A stretch of DNA of 64,000 nucleotides from Pseudomonas simiae (GTDB lineage Bacteria; Pseudomonadota; Gammaproteobacteria; Pseudomonadales; Pseudomonadaceae). Location: NCBI RefSeq assembly GCF_900111895.1, contig NZ_FOKB01000003.1, forward strand, positions 534,869 to 598,868. Reading direction: 5' to 3'. This document shows positions 9,139-19,050 of this stretch, in pieces; position 1 is the first letter of the stretch, and each line of letters starts with the position of its first letter. The notes under the pieces were generated by a model that was not told where the DNA came from, did no database searches, and saw only the letters and a list, made by a program, of their open reading frames with translations. The position numbers and the translations under genes are program-made.

Positions 9139-9384
9139 TTACTTCTTTTTGATCAGGCCGTAGATCACCAGCAACACAATGGCACCCACCAGCGCGCCGA
9201 TGAAACCTGCACCTTGACCGGCCTGGTAGATACCCAGTGCCTGACCACCGTAGGTCGCGGCCAGAGAGCCAGCGATACCCAACAGGATGGTCATGATCCA
9301 CCCCATGCTGTCGTCGCCTGGTTTCAGGAAACGCGCCAGCAGGCCGACGATCAAGCCGATAAAAATGGTTCCGATGATACCCAT
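9139..9384 (-). CDS. GlsB/YeaQ/YmgE-family small membrane protein
   Basis: An 81-residue, glycine-rich protein with three hydrophobic helices (GIIGTIFIGLIVGLLARF, WIMTILLGIAGSLAATYGG, AGFIGALVGAIVLLVIYGLI) and a lysine tail. This is the pattern of the transglycosylase-associated / GlsB family induced by stress in many bacteria. Its molecular role is not established. The ATG at 9384 is preceded by AGAGGGAA. That ribosome site overlaps the 3' outer arm of a long inverted repeat in the leader (9394-9452). Confidence 0.88.
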   Translation of the reverse strand: MGIIGTIFIGLIVGLLARFLKPGDDSMGWIMTILLGIAGSLAATYGGQALGIYQAGQGAGFIGALVGAIVLLVIYGLIKKK

Positions 9385-9393
9385 GGCATTTCC

Positions 9394-9452
9394 CTCTGAT
9401 TGAAGTGAGCTATGCCAAAGCCTAGTCAGGCTTTGGCATCCTGCAATCAGAG
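9394..9452 (-). promoter_or_regulatory. Long hairpin in the glsB-type gene leader
   Basis: Two nested inverted repeats. The inner arms are perfect (ATGCCAAAGCC / GGCTTTGGCAT, 9412-9422 and 9429-9439, 6-base loop). The outer arms are CTCTGATTG / CAATCAGAG (9394-9402 and 9444-9452). In the minus-strand transcript the 3' outer arm CAATCAGAG runs directly into GGAAATGCC-ATG, so folding would cover part of the Shine-Dalgarno of the GlsB-family gene. It could alternatively serve as the end of the purEK transcript, but no U-run follows. Confidence 0.6.
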
Positions 9453-9488
9453 AGACGACGGTCACCAATGGTTCCCGTCGGGCTCACC

Positions 9489-10574
9489 TTATTGCTCGGC
9501 GATCAGCGCTTCAACCTTGAGGATCTGCGCTTCCAGCGTTGCGCGGTCCTTGCAGCGCAGGTTGGCGTGGCCGACCTTGCGCCCGGCCTTGAAGGCCTTG
9601 CCGTAGTGGTGCAGGTGGCAGTCGTCGATGGCGATGACTTTTTCCACCGCAGGCACGGTGCCGATGAAGTTGAGCATGGCGCTCTCGCCGACTTTGGCCG
9701 TGGAGCCCAATGGCAAGCCCGCAACCGCCCGCAGGTGGTTTTCGAACTGGCTGCACTCGGCGCCTTCGGTGGTCCAGTGCCCGGAGTTGTGCACGCGTGG
9801 GGCGATTTCGTTGGCCTTGAGGCCACCGTCGACTTCAAAGAACTCGAACGCCATCACGCCTACATAATCCAGTTGCTTGAGCACACGGCTGGAATAATCT
9901 TCCGCCAAAGCCTGCAACGGGTGGTCGGTGCTGGCCACTGACAGCTTGAGGATGCCGCTGTCGTGGGTGTTGTGCACCAGCGGGTAGAAACGGGTTTCGC
10001 CATCACGGGCACGCACGGCGATCAGCGAGACTTCGCCGGTGAACGGTACGAAGCCTTCCAGCAGGCAGGCGACGCTGCCCAGTTCGGCGAAGGTGCCGAC
10101 CACATCAGCTTCAGTGCGCAGGACTTTCTGGCCCTTGCCGTCATAACCCAGGGTGCGGGTTTTCAGCACGGCCGGCAGGCCGATGCTGGCGACTGCAGCG
10201 TCCAGGTCTGCCTGGGACTGGATATCGGCGAAGGCCGGGGTCGGAATGCCCAGGTCCTTGAACATGCTCTTCTCGAACCAGCGGTCACGGGCAATGCGCA
10301 AGGCTTCGGCGCTGGGGTACACCGGGACGAACTGCGACAGGAACGCAACGGTTTCGGCCGGGACGCTTTCGAACTCGAAGGTCACCAAGTCGACTTCGTC
10401 GGCCAGTTGGCGCAAGTGGTCCGGGTCGCTGTAGTCAGCGCGCAGGTGTTCACCCAAGGCAGCCGCGCAGGCGTCCGGCGCCGGGTCCAGGAAAGCGAAG
10501 TTCATCCCCAGCGGGGTTCCCGCCAGAGCCAGCATGCGACCCAGTTGGCCGCCACCGATTACACCGATTTTCAT
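9489..10574 (-). CDS. purK: N5-carboxyaminoimidazole ribonucleotide synthase
   Basis: ATP-grasp enzyme converting AIR, ATP and bicarbonate to N5-CAIR in purine synthesis; PurE then rearranges the product. The 361 residues start with the nucleotide-fold motif IGVIGGGQLGRML. ATP-grasp segments include LKTRTLGYDGKGQ, FVPFTGEVSLIAVR, the metal-binding FEFFEVDG and NEIAPRVHNSGHWT. The ATG at 10574 (MKIGVIGG) has GAGG upstream; a TTG three codons earlier is less likely. It follows purE by 11 bp in one operon. Confidence 0.97.
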   Translation of the reverse strand: MKIGVIGGGQLGRMLALAGTPLGMNFAFLDPAPDACAAALGEHLRADYSDPDHLRQLADEVDLVTFEFESVPAETVAFLSQFVPVYPSAEALRIARDRWFEKSMFKDLGIPTPAFADIQSQADLDAAVASIGLPAVLKTRTLGYDGKGQKVLRTEADVVGTFAELGSVACLLEGFVPFTGEVSLIAVRARDGETRFYPLVHNTHDSGILKLSVASTDHPLQALAEDYSSRVLKQLDYVGVMAFEFFEVDGGLKANEIAPRVHNSGHWTTEGAECSQFENHLRAVAGLPLGSTAKVGESAMLNFIGTVPAVEKVIAIDDCHLHHYGKAFKAGRKVGHANLRCKDRATLEAQILKVEALIAEQ

Positions 10575-10585
10575 CGTCAACAACC

Positions 10586-11077
10586 TCAGGCGATGCGTGG
10601 GTCTGGATTGTCCAGCACGCTGTCTGTCTGCTCAGCACGGAATTTCTTCAGCACCGCGTGGAACTGCGGGTGCTTGGCGCCCAGGATGCTGGCGGACAGC
10701 AACGCGGCGTTGATCGCACCGGCCTTGCCGATCGCCAGGGTCGCCACCGGGATACCGGCCGGCATCTGCACGATGGACAACAGCGAATCCACACCCGAGA
10801 GCATCGACGACTGCACCGGCACACCGAGCACCGGCAGGTGGGTCTTGGCCGCACACATGCCTGGCAGGTGCGCCGCACCGCCGGCACCGGCGATGATCAC
10901 CTCGATGCCACGGGATTCTGCTTCATCGGCATACTGGAACAGCAAATCCGGGGTGCGGTGGGCAGAGACCACCTTCACTTCATACGGAATGCCGAGTTTT
11001 TCCAGCATATCGGCGGTGTGGCTAAGGGTGGACCAATCGGACTTGGAGCCCATGATCACGCCAACCAATGCACTCAT
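10586..11077 (-). CDS. purE: N5-carboxyaminoimidazole ribonucleotide mutase
   Basis: Class I PurE, which converts N5-CAIR to CAIR. The 163 residues contain the nucleotide-binding start MGSKSDW, the catalytic-His segment SAHRTPDLL, and [12 protein letters not shown] with [20 protein letters not shown]. The ATG at 11077 has AGAGG upstream. It is the first gene of purEK. An intrinsic terminator lies 44 bp before the start codon on the same strand, so expression may depend on readthrough. Confidence 0.97.
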   Translation of the reverse strand: MSALVGVIMGSKSDWSTLSHTADMLEKLGIPYEVKVVSAHRTPDLLFQYADEAESRGIEVIIAGAGGAAHLPGMCAAKTHLPVLGVPVQSSMLSGVDSLLSIVQMPAGIPVATLAIGKAGAINAALLSASILGAKHPQFHAVLKKFRAEQTDSVLDNPDPRIA

Positions 11078-11201
11078 CGTCGTGCCTCTTCTCTCTGGGC
11101 GCCCGCAGGCGCGTCAAAAAACAACAAGCCACGCGGGAAATCCGGCGTGGCTTGTTGTACGAATTAAGGCCGGTTGGACCGGCCGAAGGCCGCGCAGTAT
11201 A
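11078..11201 (-). promoter_or_regulatory. purEK promoter and structured leader (candidate attenuator)
   Basis: On the minus strand a TATACT -10 (11201-11196) is followed by a leader of about 110 bases. It holds a GC-rich region with overlapping alternative stems (CGGCC/GGCCG and GGCCGGT/ACCGGCC, about 11190-11167) and then a full intrinsic terminator (11158-11116). All of this precedes purE at 11077. The -35 is weak by eye. The arrangement fits transcription attenuation, but no known purine riboswitch motif was recognised. Confidence 0.5.
11116..11158 (-). terminator. Intrinsic terminator upstream of purE
   Basis: Perfect 14-bp stem ACAACAAGCCACGC / GCGTGGCTTGTTGT (11158-11145 and 11134-11121, 10-base loop) followed directly by a U6 run on the minus strand. 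The orientation is toward purE, 44 bp before its start codon. Confidence 0.85.
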
Positions 11202-11303
11202 CCGTAATAATCAAGATAAACAGCCCCTGGAATGACCATCTGTCCAGTGGCGCAAACCGGCGGTTTTATTGACTCAAGAGTCAGCCAGGGACGCTGTAAA
11301 ACC

Positions 11304-11394
11304 CTGTGGGAGTAGGCTTGCTCTCGAATGCGCTGGAGCAGTCAAAATAGCGGTGTCTGATACACCGTCTTCGCGAGCAAGCCCGCTCCCACAG
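11304..11394. repeat. REPIN
   Basis: Two inverted REP cores (TGTGGGAGTAGGCTTGCTC at 11305 and its complementary copy GCGAGCAAGCCCGCTCCCACA ending 11393) around a loop of about 50 bases. The left copy is diverged. It lies between the LysR 3' end and the purE promoter. Confidence 0.85.
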
Positions 11395-11410
11395 TTGATC
11401 TGCATCGCGC

Positions 11411-12319
11411 TCAGGCGCTTTGGGCCGCGCCACCTTCCAACTTGCGCCACAACAACCGCACGTTCGCCTTGCGCACCAACGCACAGCGATACAGGCGGAT
11501 CTCCAGCGGCACATGCCATTGCGGGCCGCCGCACACCACCAGTTCGCCACGGGCCAACTCCGCCCGTACGCTAAGTTGCGGTACCCAGGCGATGCCCAGG
11601 CCTTCCAGGGCCATGCTCTTGAGGCTGTCCGCCATGGCGGTTTCGTACACGGTGGTAAAACGCAGCGCACGCTGGCGCAGCAGCAAATGCACCGAACGCC
11701 CGAGGAACGCGCCGGCGCTGTAGGCCAGCAGCGGCACACTGCCCTCGCCTTCCAGATCGAACAGCGGCTTGCCGTCGGCATCAGCGGCGCACACCGGGAG
11801 CATTTCGGTGTTGCCCAGGTGCAGCGACGGGAAGATCTCGGCGTCCATCTGCATGGCGGCGTCCGGATCGTAGAACGCCAGCATCAGATCACAGCCGCCT
11901 TCGCGCAGCGCGTGTACCGCGTCACCGACGTTGGTGGCGACCAGGCGCGTGGCGATGTTCAAGCCTTCGTTACGCAATTGTGCGATCCAGCGCGGGAAGA
12001 ACCCCAGGGCCAGGGAGTGGGCGGCTGCCACTTGCATGACTTCGCCCTGCCCGCCTTCCAGGTGATGCAAATGGCGCAGAACCTCGCCGAGCTGTTCAAC
12101 CACCGTGCGCGCAGTCACCAGGAACAACTGCCCCGCTGCCGTCAATTCCACCGGCGTGCGCGAGCGGTTGACCAGGGTCAGGCCCAACGCCGCCTCCAGG
12201 CTACGGATACGTCGGCTGAACGCCGGCTGGGTCACAAAGCGTCGCTCTGCCGCCTGGGAAAAGCTGCGGGTGGCCGCCAAGGCGCTGAAGTCTTCCAGCC
12301 ATTTGCTCTCAAGGTTCAT
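11411..12319 (-). CDS. LysR-family regulator next to aspartase
   Basis: A 302-residue regulator. The N-terminal winged helix (about residues 1-60) carries the usual SFSQAAERRFVTQPAFSRRI recognition region, followed by a linker helix and a two-lobed effector domain. The ATG at 12319 (MNLESKWLEDF) has an excellent GGGAGGAAG. It is divergent from aspA across 182 bp that contain the T-N11-A palindrome TATGC-N7-GCATA. It is therefore the likely regulator of aspartase, possibly with the symporter and asparaginase downstream. The effector is unknown. Confidence 0.88.
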   Translation of the reverse strand: MNLESKWLEDFSALAATRSFSQAAERRFVTQPAFSRRIRSLEAALGLTLVNRSRTPVELTAAGQLFLVTARTVVEQLGEVLRHLHHLEGGQGEVMQVAAAHSLALGFFPRWIAQLRNEGLNIATRLVATNVGDAVHALREGGCDLMLAFYDPDAAMQMDAEIFPSLHLGNTEMLPVCAADADGKPLFDLEGEGSVPLLAYSAGAFLGRSVHLLLRQRALRFTTVYETAMADSLKSMALEGLGIAWVPQLSVRAELARGELVVCGGPQWHVPLEIRLYRCALVRKANVRLLWRKLEGGAAQSA

Positions 12320-12388
12320 CACTTCCTCCCACGGGTATGCACCATTTTGGCACACACGCCCGTCATGATAACCGGGTCACACCTGCAT

Positions 12389-12405
12389 TATGCCGTTTGT
12401 GCATA
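12389..12405. promoter_or_regulatory. Candidate LysR operator, aspA promoter
   Basis: TATGC-cgtttgt-GCATA is a dyad of the T-N11-A class bound by LysR-type regulators. It lies 70 bp before the LysR start and about 97 bp before aspA in the divergent promoter region. Confidence 0.5.
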
Positions 12406-12501
12406 GGCCAGTGTTTAACAGCATTGGCCCAAAAAGTTCTACAAGCCTAGCATTCGCAGCGTTCCGGCCAGTTCCGGGTCCATATCGAGATGATTTCCGT
12501 C

Positions 12502-13926
<1,425 letters not shown>

Positions 13927-14318
13927 GCGTTTGTTGCACCGCTCACCAGGTTGAGGGACTAGACACCTCTCACCTTTTGAGGGCCTGAAGGCTCGTTCTT
14001 CAGGCCCTTTTTTTTGCCTCAAGGTTGTGAAATGACGCCCATAAAAAATCCAATATCGCCCTGCAAACCCTCCTTGCCCAACTCGAGCGTGCTGAAACCT
14101 TTAATCGGCCTGTGCAGACGGATCACGCTCGCCTAGGTATAGTGCCGCCCCTCTTCGCGTCAGAGATCGTCGTTATCGAGGTCCTGGACAGCGCGAAACC
14201 GCATGAATAACAACACCCGCAAAAGGATTGGGGTCCAAGCGTCGTGCACTGCCTGGTGCCGAGCGATGCATTGAACCGTCCTGCGTTTGCCATTAGAAAA
14301 ATCAGCGAGGAACACTCC
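13927..14318 (+). other. 392-bp gap between aspA and the symporter gene
   Basis: Contains the aspA terminator (13981-14015) and a possible TATAGT -10 at 14139-14144 for the symporter transcript, with a weak -35. No small gene or RNA was recognised in the remainder. Confidence 0.45.
13981..14015 (+). terminator. aspA intrinsic terminator
   Basis: GGGCCTGAAG ... CTTCAGGCCC stem followed by eight T residues, 55 bp after the aspA stop. Confidence 0.92.
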
Positions 14319-15764
14319 ATGCTCGAAGTCATCAACGACTTCCTCTCAGGGAAAGTACTGATCGTGCTCATTGTCGGGCTCGGCGGTTATTTCACGATTC
14401 GCTCGCGTTTCGTTCAGTTGCGCCACTTTTTCCACATGTTCTCGGTGTTTAAAGACAGCCTCAAAAGCAGCGCCGGCCAGCTCAGCTCCTTCCAGGCGCT
14501 GATGCTCAGCCTGGCCGGCCGCGTGGGTGCCGGTAACATCGCGGGTGTCGGCATTGCCGTGACCCTGGGTGGTCCCGGTGCCGTGTTCTGGATGTGGGTC
14601 ACCGCGTTGGTCGGCATGTCGTCGAGCTTCATCGAGTGCTCCCTCGGCCAGTTGTACAAGCGCACCGACGCCGAAGGCACCTACCGTGGCGGTCCGGCCT
14701 ACTACATCCAGCACGGCCTGCAGAAGCGCTGGCTGGGTATGGTCATGGCATTCCTGCTGCTGGTGACCTTCGGTTTTGCGTTCAACGGCCTGCAAGCCCA
14801 TGCCGTGACTCACTCGCTGAACAACGCCTTTGGCCTGGACACCACCTACACCGGCCTGGCCCTGGCCGTATTGCTGGGCCTGGTGTTCATCGGTGGGATC
14901 AAGCGCATCGCCTCGATTGCCGACCTGCTGGTACCGGTCAAGACCCTGGTCTACATCGCGGTAACCCTGTACGTGATCGTGCTGCAATTCGACCACGTAC
15001 CCGCCATGCTCGCGACCATCGTCAAGAGCGCTTTCGGCCTCGACCAAGCCTTCGGCGGCCTGGTGGGCAGCGCGATCATCATGGGTGTGAAGCGCGGCGT
15101 GTTCGCCAACGAAGCCGGTTTGGGCAGTGCGCCTAACGTGGCAGCCGTGGCGTCGGTAGAGCATCCGATCGCCCAAGGCGTGGTGCAGGCGTTCAGCGTG
15201 TTCCTCGACACCTTCGTGATCTGCACCTGTACCGCGTTGCTGATCCTGCTTTCCGGCTTCTACACCCCAGGCTTCGAAGGCGACGGCATTGCCCTGACCC
15301 AGAACTCCCTGGCGGCCGTGGTCGGCGACTGGGGTCGCATGTTTATCTCGGTGGCCCTGGCGTTGTTCGTGTTCACCTCGATCATGTACAACTACTACCT
15401 CGGCGAGAGCAACCTGCGCTTCCTGGTCGGCAACAACCGCAAGGTGTTGATGGGCTACCGCGCGCTGGTGCTGGTGCTGATTTTCTGGGGTTCCATCGAG
15501 AACCTGAGCACCGTGTTTGCCTTCGCCGACATCACCATGACGATGCTGGCGTTCGTCAACCTGTTCGCCCTGGCGTTCCTGTTCAAGATCGCCATGCGCA
15601 TCCTGAACGACTACGACAACCAGCGCGCGGCGGGTATCAAGACGCCGGTGTTCGACTCCAGTCAGTTTCCTGATCTGGACCTGGACCGTAAGGCGTGGCC
15701 GGCGAACCCGGTAAAACCTGAAGCAGCAACGTCGGCTGAGCTGAACGCTCAAGTGCAACGCTAA
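14319..15764 (+). CDS. Alanine/glycine:cation symporter (AgcS family)
   Basis: Sodium- or proton-coupled importer of alanine or glycine in the inner membrane. It has 481 residues and about 10-11 helices. Family segments include LAGRVGAGNIAGVGIA, GTYRGGPAYYI, GVKRGVFANEAGLGSAPN and the C-terminal FAFADITMTMLAFVNL. The ATG at 14319 has GAGGAAC upstream. It lies between aspartase and asparaginase, which suggests one amino-acid utilisation block, but it has its own transcript limits (terminators on both sides). The exact substrate and ion are inferred from the family. Confidence 0.92.
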   Translation: MLEVINDFLSGKVLIVLIVGLGGYFTIRSRFVQLRHFFHMFSVFKDSLKSSAGQLSSFQALMLSLAGRVGAGNIAGVGIAVTLGGPGAVFWMWVTALVGMSSSFIECSLGQLYKRTDAEGTYRGGPAYYIQHGLQKRWLGMVMAFLLLVTFGFAFNGLQAHAVTHSLNNAFGLDTTYTGLALAVLLGLVFIGGIKRIASIADLLVPVKTLVYIAVTLYVIVLQFDHVPAMLATIVKSAFGLDQAFGGLVGSAIIMGVKRGVFANEAGLGSAPNVAAVASVEHPIAQGVVQAFSVFLDTFVICTCTALLILLSGFYTPGFEGDGIALTQNSLAAVVGDWGRMFISVALALFVFTSIMYNYYLGESNLRFLVGNNRKVLMGYRALVLVLIFWGSIENLSTVFAFADITMTMLAFVNLFALAFLFKIAMRILNDYDNQRAAGIKTPVFDSSQFPDLDLDRKAWPANPVKPEAATSAELNAQVQR

Positions 15765-15780
15765 GCGTAGATAGATGACA

Positions 15781-15822
15781 CGCCGCACGACCTTGGGCAT
15801 GCTCAAGGCCGTGCGGCGTTTT
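15781..15822 (+). terminator. Symporter-gene terminator
   Basis: Stem CGCCGCACG / CGTGCGGCG with an inner CCTTG/CAAGG stem, followed by TTTTT. It lies 16 bp after the stop codon. Confidence 0.85.
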
Positions 15823-15841
15823 TCGTTCAGGAGAATTATCG

Positions 15842-16819
15842 ATGTCCTCATCCAGTAACGTCATGGTGCTCTACACCGGCGGCACCATCGGCATGCAGGC
15901 CAGCACCCATGGCCTGGCTCCCGCATCCGGCTTCGAAGCACGCATGCGCGAACAGCTGGCACACCTGCCAGCGCCTGCCTGGCGCTTCCAGGAAATGGCC
16001 CCGTTGATCGACAGCGCCAACATGACCCCCGCTTACTGGCAGCGCCTGCGCACCGCCGTGGTTGAGGCCGTGGACGACGGCTGCGATGCCGTGCTGATCC
16101 TGCACGGCACCGACACCCTGGCCTACAGCGCGGCGGCCATGAGCTTTCAACTGCTCGGCCTGCCTGCACCGGTGGTGTTTACCGGCTCGATGCTGCCAGC
16201 CGGCGTGCCCGACAGCGATGCCTGGGAAAACGTCAGCGGCGCCCTGGCGGCGCTGGGCAAAGGCATCGCGCCGGGTGTGCACCTGTACTTCCACGGCGCG
16301 CTGATGGCACCGACCCGTTGCGCGAAAATTCGCAGCTTCGGTCGCAATCCATTCGCGGCGCTGAATCGCCAGGGCGGTGCTGCGCGTGCAGAGTCCATTC
16401 CCAAGGCCTTGGACTATCGCCAGCCCAAAGCCTTGGCCAGCGTCGGCGTGCTGCCTCTGGTGCCGGGCATCGGTGCGGCGCAGTTGGACGCGGTGATTGG
16501 CAGCGGCATTCAAGCGCTGATCCTGGAATGTTTCGGCAGCGGCACCGGGCCCAGCGATAACCCCGAGTTCCTCGCCAGCCTTCAGCGTGCGCAGGCGCAA
16601 GGTGTGGTCGTGGTCGCGATCACCCAATGCCATGAAGGCGGCGTGGAACTGGACGTCTACGAAGCCGGCAGTCGTTTGCGTGGCGTGGGCGTGTTGTCCG
16701 GTGGCGGCATGACCCGTGAGGCCGCGTTCGGCAAGCTCAACGCGCTGATCGGCGCCGGGCTCGATACCCAGGAGGTCCGCCGTCTGGTAGAGCTGGACCT
16801 GTGCGGCGAGCTGCGCTGA
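15842..16819 (+). CDS. Type I L-asparaginase
   Basis: Hydrolyses L-asparagine to aspartate and ammonia. The 325 residues show no signal peptide, so this is the cytoplasmic type. The two active-site threonine motifs are present: LYTGGTIGM (near residue 10) and LHGTDTLAYSA (near residue 88). A conserved FTGSMLPAG segment and the C-terminal small domain with GSGTGPSD follow. The ATG at 15842 has CAGGAGAATT. It follows the alanine symporter and precedes an AraC gene. Its product, aspartate, is the substrate of the nearby AspA. Confidence 0.93.
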   Translation: MSSSSNVMVLYTGGTIGMQASTHGLAPASGFEARMREQLAHLPAPAWRFQEMAPLIDSANMTPAYWQRLRTAVVEAVDDGCDAVLILHGTDTLAYSAAAMSFQLLGLPAPVVFTGSMLPAGVPDSDAWENVSGALAALGKGIAPGVHLYFHGALMAPTRCAKIRSFGRNPFAALNRQGGAARAESIPKALDYRQPKALASVGVLPLVPGIGAAQLDAVIGSGIQALILECFGSGTGPSDNPEFLASLQRAQAQGVVVVAITQCHEGGVELDVYEAGSRLRGVGVLSGGGMTREAAFGKLNALIGAGLDTQEVRRLVELDLCGELR

Positions 16820-16839
16820 GCGGCATATAACTTGCTCCA

Positions 16840-16864
16840 CTTCCAGCCATCCTCTGGCTGGAAG
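16840..16864 (+). promoter_or_regulatory. Hairpin covering the AraC-gene ribosome site
   Basis: Perfect 9-bp inverted repeat CTTCCAGCC / GGCTGGAAG (7-base loop). The right arm ends in GGAAG, the only Shine-Dalgarno-like sequence, five bases before the ATG at 16870. It may simply end the asparaginase transcript, or it may dampen translation of the AraC gene. Confidence 0.5.
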
Positions 16865-16869
16865 CCCCT

Positions 16870-17862
16870 ATGTTGCACTCCCACCTCACGACCCTCAACG
16901 CCGTCTCGCTGGTCATTAACGCGTTCAAGGCCGAAGGCTTGCCGGCTGAAACGTTGCTCGCGGGCAGCGGTATCTGCGCCGCCGACTTGAGCCGCGCCGA
17001 CGCCTGCATCACCACCAACCAGGAGATGCGTGTGTGTACCAACGCAGTCGCGCTGCGGCGGGATATTGGCCTCGAATTGGGCCGCAAGATGCATGTGTCG
17101 TCCTACGGCATGCTCGGTTATGCCCTGCTCACCTGTGCCACCTTCGGTGACGCGTTGCGCCTGGCGCTACGCTACCCGGCGCTGTTGGGAACACTTTTCG
17201 AGCTGAGCCTGGAAAACGACGGCGAACGTATCTGGCTGACCGCCGCCGATTACCGGGAAACGCCCGCGCTGGAAATGTTCAACGTCGAATTCTGCCTGGT
17301 TTCGCTGAAAATCATCTGCGACGACCTGCTGGGCCAGCCGCTGCCGTTACTCGGTGCACGTTTCGAATACAGCGCGCCGGACTATCACGCGCGCTACCAC
17401 GAGTGCTTCGCGTGCTCGCTGCATTTTGAAGCCAGCGCCAACGCCTTCGCGTTTGATAAGCGCTGGCTCGACCAGCCGCTGCCACTGGCCGACGCCGTCA
17501 CCCATCAAGCCATGACCGATCGCTGTCGCAAGCAGAACTTGGAGTTTACCGGGCGCCAGGCCTGGCTGGGTCGGATCCGCCATTTGCTCGCCGCCCAGCT
17601 CCACGCCGCGCCCGGCATTGAAGGCTTGGCTGCGCAGATGAACTGTTCCGCGCGAACCTTACGTCGGCATTTGCATGACTTGGGCAGCAGCTACCAGGAA
17701 CTGCTCGATGAGCTGCGCTTCGAGCGCGCCAAGCAGTTGCTGGGGCAGGACGAACTGCCGATCTACCGAATCGCGGAACAGCTCGGTTTCAGTGAAACCG
17801 CCAGCTTTCGCCACGCATTTGTACGCTGGAGCGGCGTGGCACCCAGTCAATTTCGCCCCTGA
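16870..17862 (+). CDS. AraC-family regulator (OruR-like architecture)
   Basis: A 330-residue regulator. The N-terminal ~200 residues match the 'arabinose-binding-like' ligand domain found in OruR-type regulators (segments SYGMLGYALLTCATFGDAL and HECFACSLHFEA). The C-terminal double helix-turn-helix (about 240-330) has SARTLRRHLHDLGSSYQELL and RIAEQLGFSETASFRHAF. The ATG at 16870 was chosen because the frame begins cleanly with a ribosome site within a hairpin. It is upstream of the acetylpolyamine amidohydrolase and polyamine-binding genes on the same strand, so it may regulate polyamine use; the ligand is inferred only. Confidence 0.85.
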   Translation: MLHSHLTTLNAVSLVINAFKAEGLPAETLLAGSGICAADLSRADACITTNQEMRVCTNAVALRRDIGLELGRKMHVSSYGMLGYALLTCATFGDALRLALRYPALLGTLFELSLENDGERIWLTAADYRETPALEMFNVEFCLVSLKIICDDLLGQPLPLLGARFEYSAPDYHARYHECFACSLHFEASANAFAFDKRWLDQPLPLADAVTHQAMTDRCRKQNLEFTGRQAWLGRIRHLLAAQLHAAPGIEGLAAQMNCSARTLRRHLHDLGSSYQELLDELRFERAKQLLGQDELPIYRIAEQLGFSETASFRHAFVRWSGVAPSQFRP

Positions 17863-18015
17863 CGCCTCGCAATGACGGTTCGATGCGCGCTAGCGGGGCG
17901 AATTGCGGTCACACAATTTGGCCGTATTTATCCCCTTTTGGCCGCTCTTGCCGTTTTCTTAAAACCGTCCCGCCGCAAGACTGCATCCACTGATACAGCC
18001 TGCGGAGAACAAAAA

Positions 18016-19050
18016 ATGCTGACGATCTACTCAGACGATCATCACCTGCATCACGGTCGGTGCGAATTGATGGACGGGCAACTGATGCCCTGCTTCGAAA
18101 TGCCCTCGCGCGCGGACCACGTGCTGCAACGGGTCAAGGACCGCGAACTGGGCCCGGTGCAAGCGCCGCAGGATTTTGGCCTGGCGCCGCTGCAACGCAT
18201 CCACAGCCGCGACTACCTGGAATTTTTCAAAGGCGCCTGGGCGCGCTGGACTGAATTCGCCACGGATGGCGACCTGCTGCCCTATACCTGGCCCGCCCGT
18301 ACCTTGCGCAGGGTATTGCCCACCAGCCTGCACGGCCAGCTGGGTTACTACAGCTTCGACGGCGGCGCGCCGATTACCGCCGGCACTTGGCAAGCGGCGT
18401 ACAGCGCAGCGCAAGTCGCGCTCACCGCGCAACAGGCGATCCAGCAAGGCGCCCACAGTGCCTTCGCGCTGTGCCGACCACCGGGACATCACGCCGCCAG
18501 CGACTTGATGGGCGGTTATTGCTACCTCAACAACGCCGCCATTGCCGCCCAAGCCTTTCTTGATCAGGGCCACAAAAAGGTCGCGATCCTGGATGTGGAC
18601 TACCACCACGGCAACGGCACCCAATCGATTTTTTACGCACGCCGCGACGTGCTGTTCACGTCGATCCACGGCCACCCCGAGGCGGAGTTTCCGTTTTTCC
18701 TGGGCTATGCCGACGAATTGGGTGAAGGCCCAGGCGAAGGCTTCAATTTCAACTACCCGCTGCCTGCAGGATCCGGCTGGGAGCGCTGGAGTGCAGCGCT
18801 TGAGGAAGCCTGTAAAGAGATCGAGCGCTATGGCGCCGACATCATCATCGTGTCCCTGGGTGTGGACACGTTCAAGGACGACCCCATCTCACAGTTCAAA
18901 CTCGACAGCCCGGACTACCTGGCAATGGGTGCACGCATCGCCGACCTGGGCAAACCCACGCTGTTCGTGATGGAAGGCGGCTATGCCGTGGAAGAAATCG
19001 GCATCAATGCCGTCAACGTTCTTGAAGGATTTGAAGGGGCAGCCCAATGA
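18016..19050 (+). CDS. Acetylpolyamine amidohydrolase (class II HDAC fold)
   Basis: Zinc deacetylase of 344 residues, predicted to remove acetyl groups from acetylputrescine or acetylcadaverine in the cytosol. Motifs include the catalytic His pair in [10 protein letters not shown], the zinc-binding [11 protein letters not shown] (Asp and His), a second zinc Asp in [11 protein letters not shown] and the terminal [12 protein letters not shown]. The start at 18016 ([10 protein letters not shown]) has GGAGAAC. The stop overlaps the next gene's ATG by 4 bases, so translation is coupled to a polyamine-binding protein. P. aeruginosa has a comparable pair (PA1409 aphA with PA1410). This context supports the polyamine role over acetoin or histone-like substrates. 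Confidence 0.88.
   Translation: MLTIYSDDHHLHHGRCELMDGQLMPCFEMPSRADHVLQRVKDRELGPVQAPQDFGLAPLQRIHSRDYLEFFKGAWARWTEFATDGDLLPYTWPARTLRRVLPTSLHGQLGYYSFDGGAPITAGTWQAAYSAAQVALTAQQAIQQGAHSAFALCRPPGHHAASDLMGGYCYLNNAAIAAQAFLDQGHKKVAILDVDYHHGNGTQSIFYARRDVLFTSIHGHPEAEFPFFLGYADELGEGPGEGFNFNYPLPAGSGWERWSAALEEACKEIERYGADIIIVSLGVDTFKDDPISQFKLDSPDYLAMGARIADLGKPTLFVMEGGYAVEEIGINAVNVLEGFEGAAQ

Noticed and set aside
14346..15851. 501-residue minus-strand frame opposite the alanine symporter
   Set aside because: His/Gln/Arg-rich antisense shadow; no family similarity.
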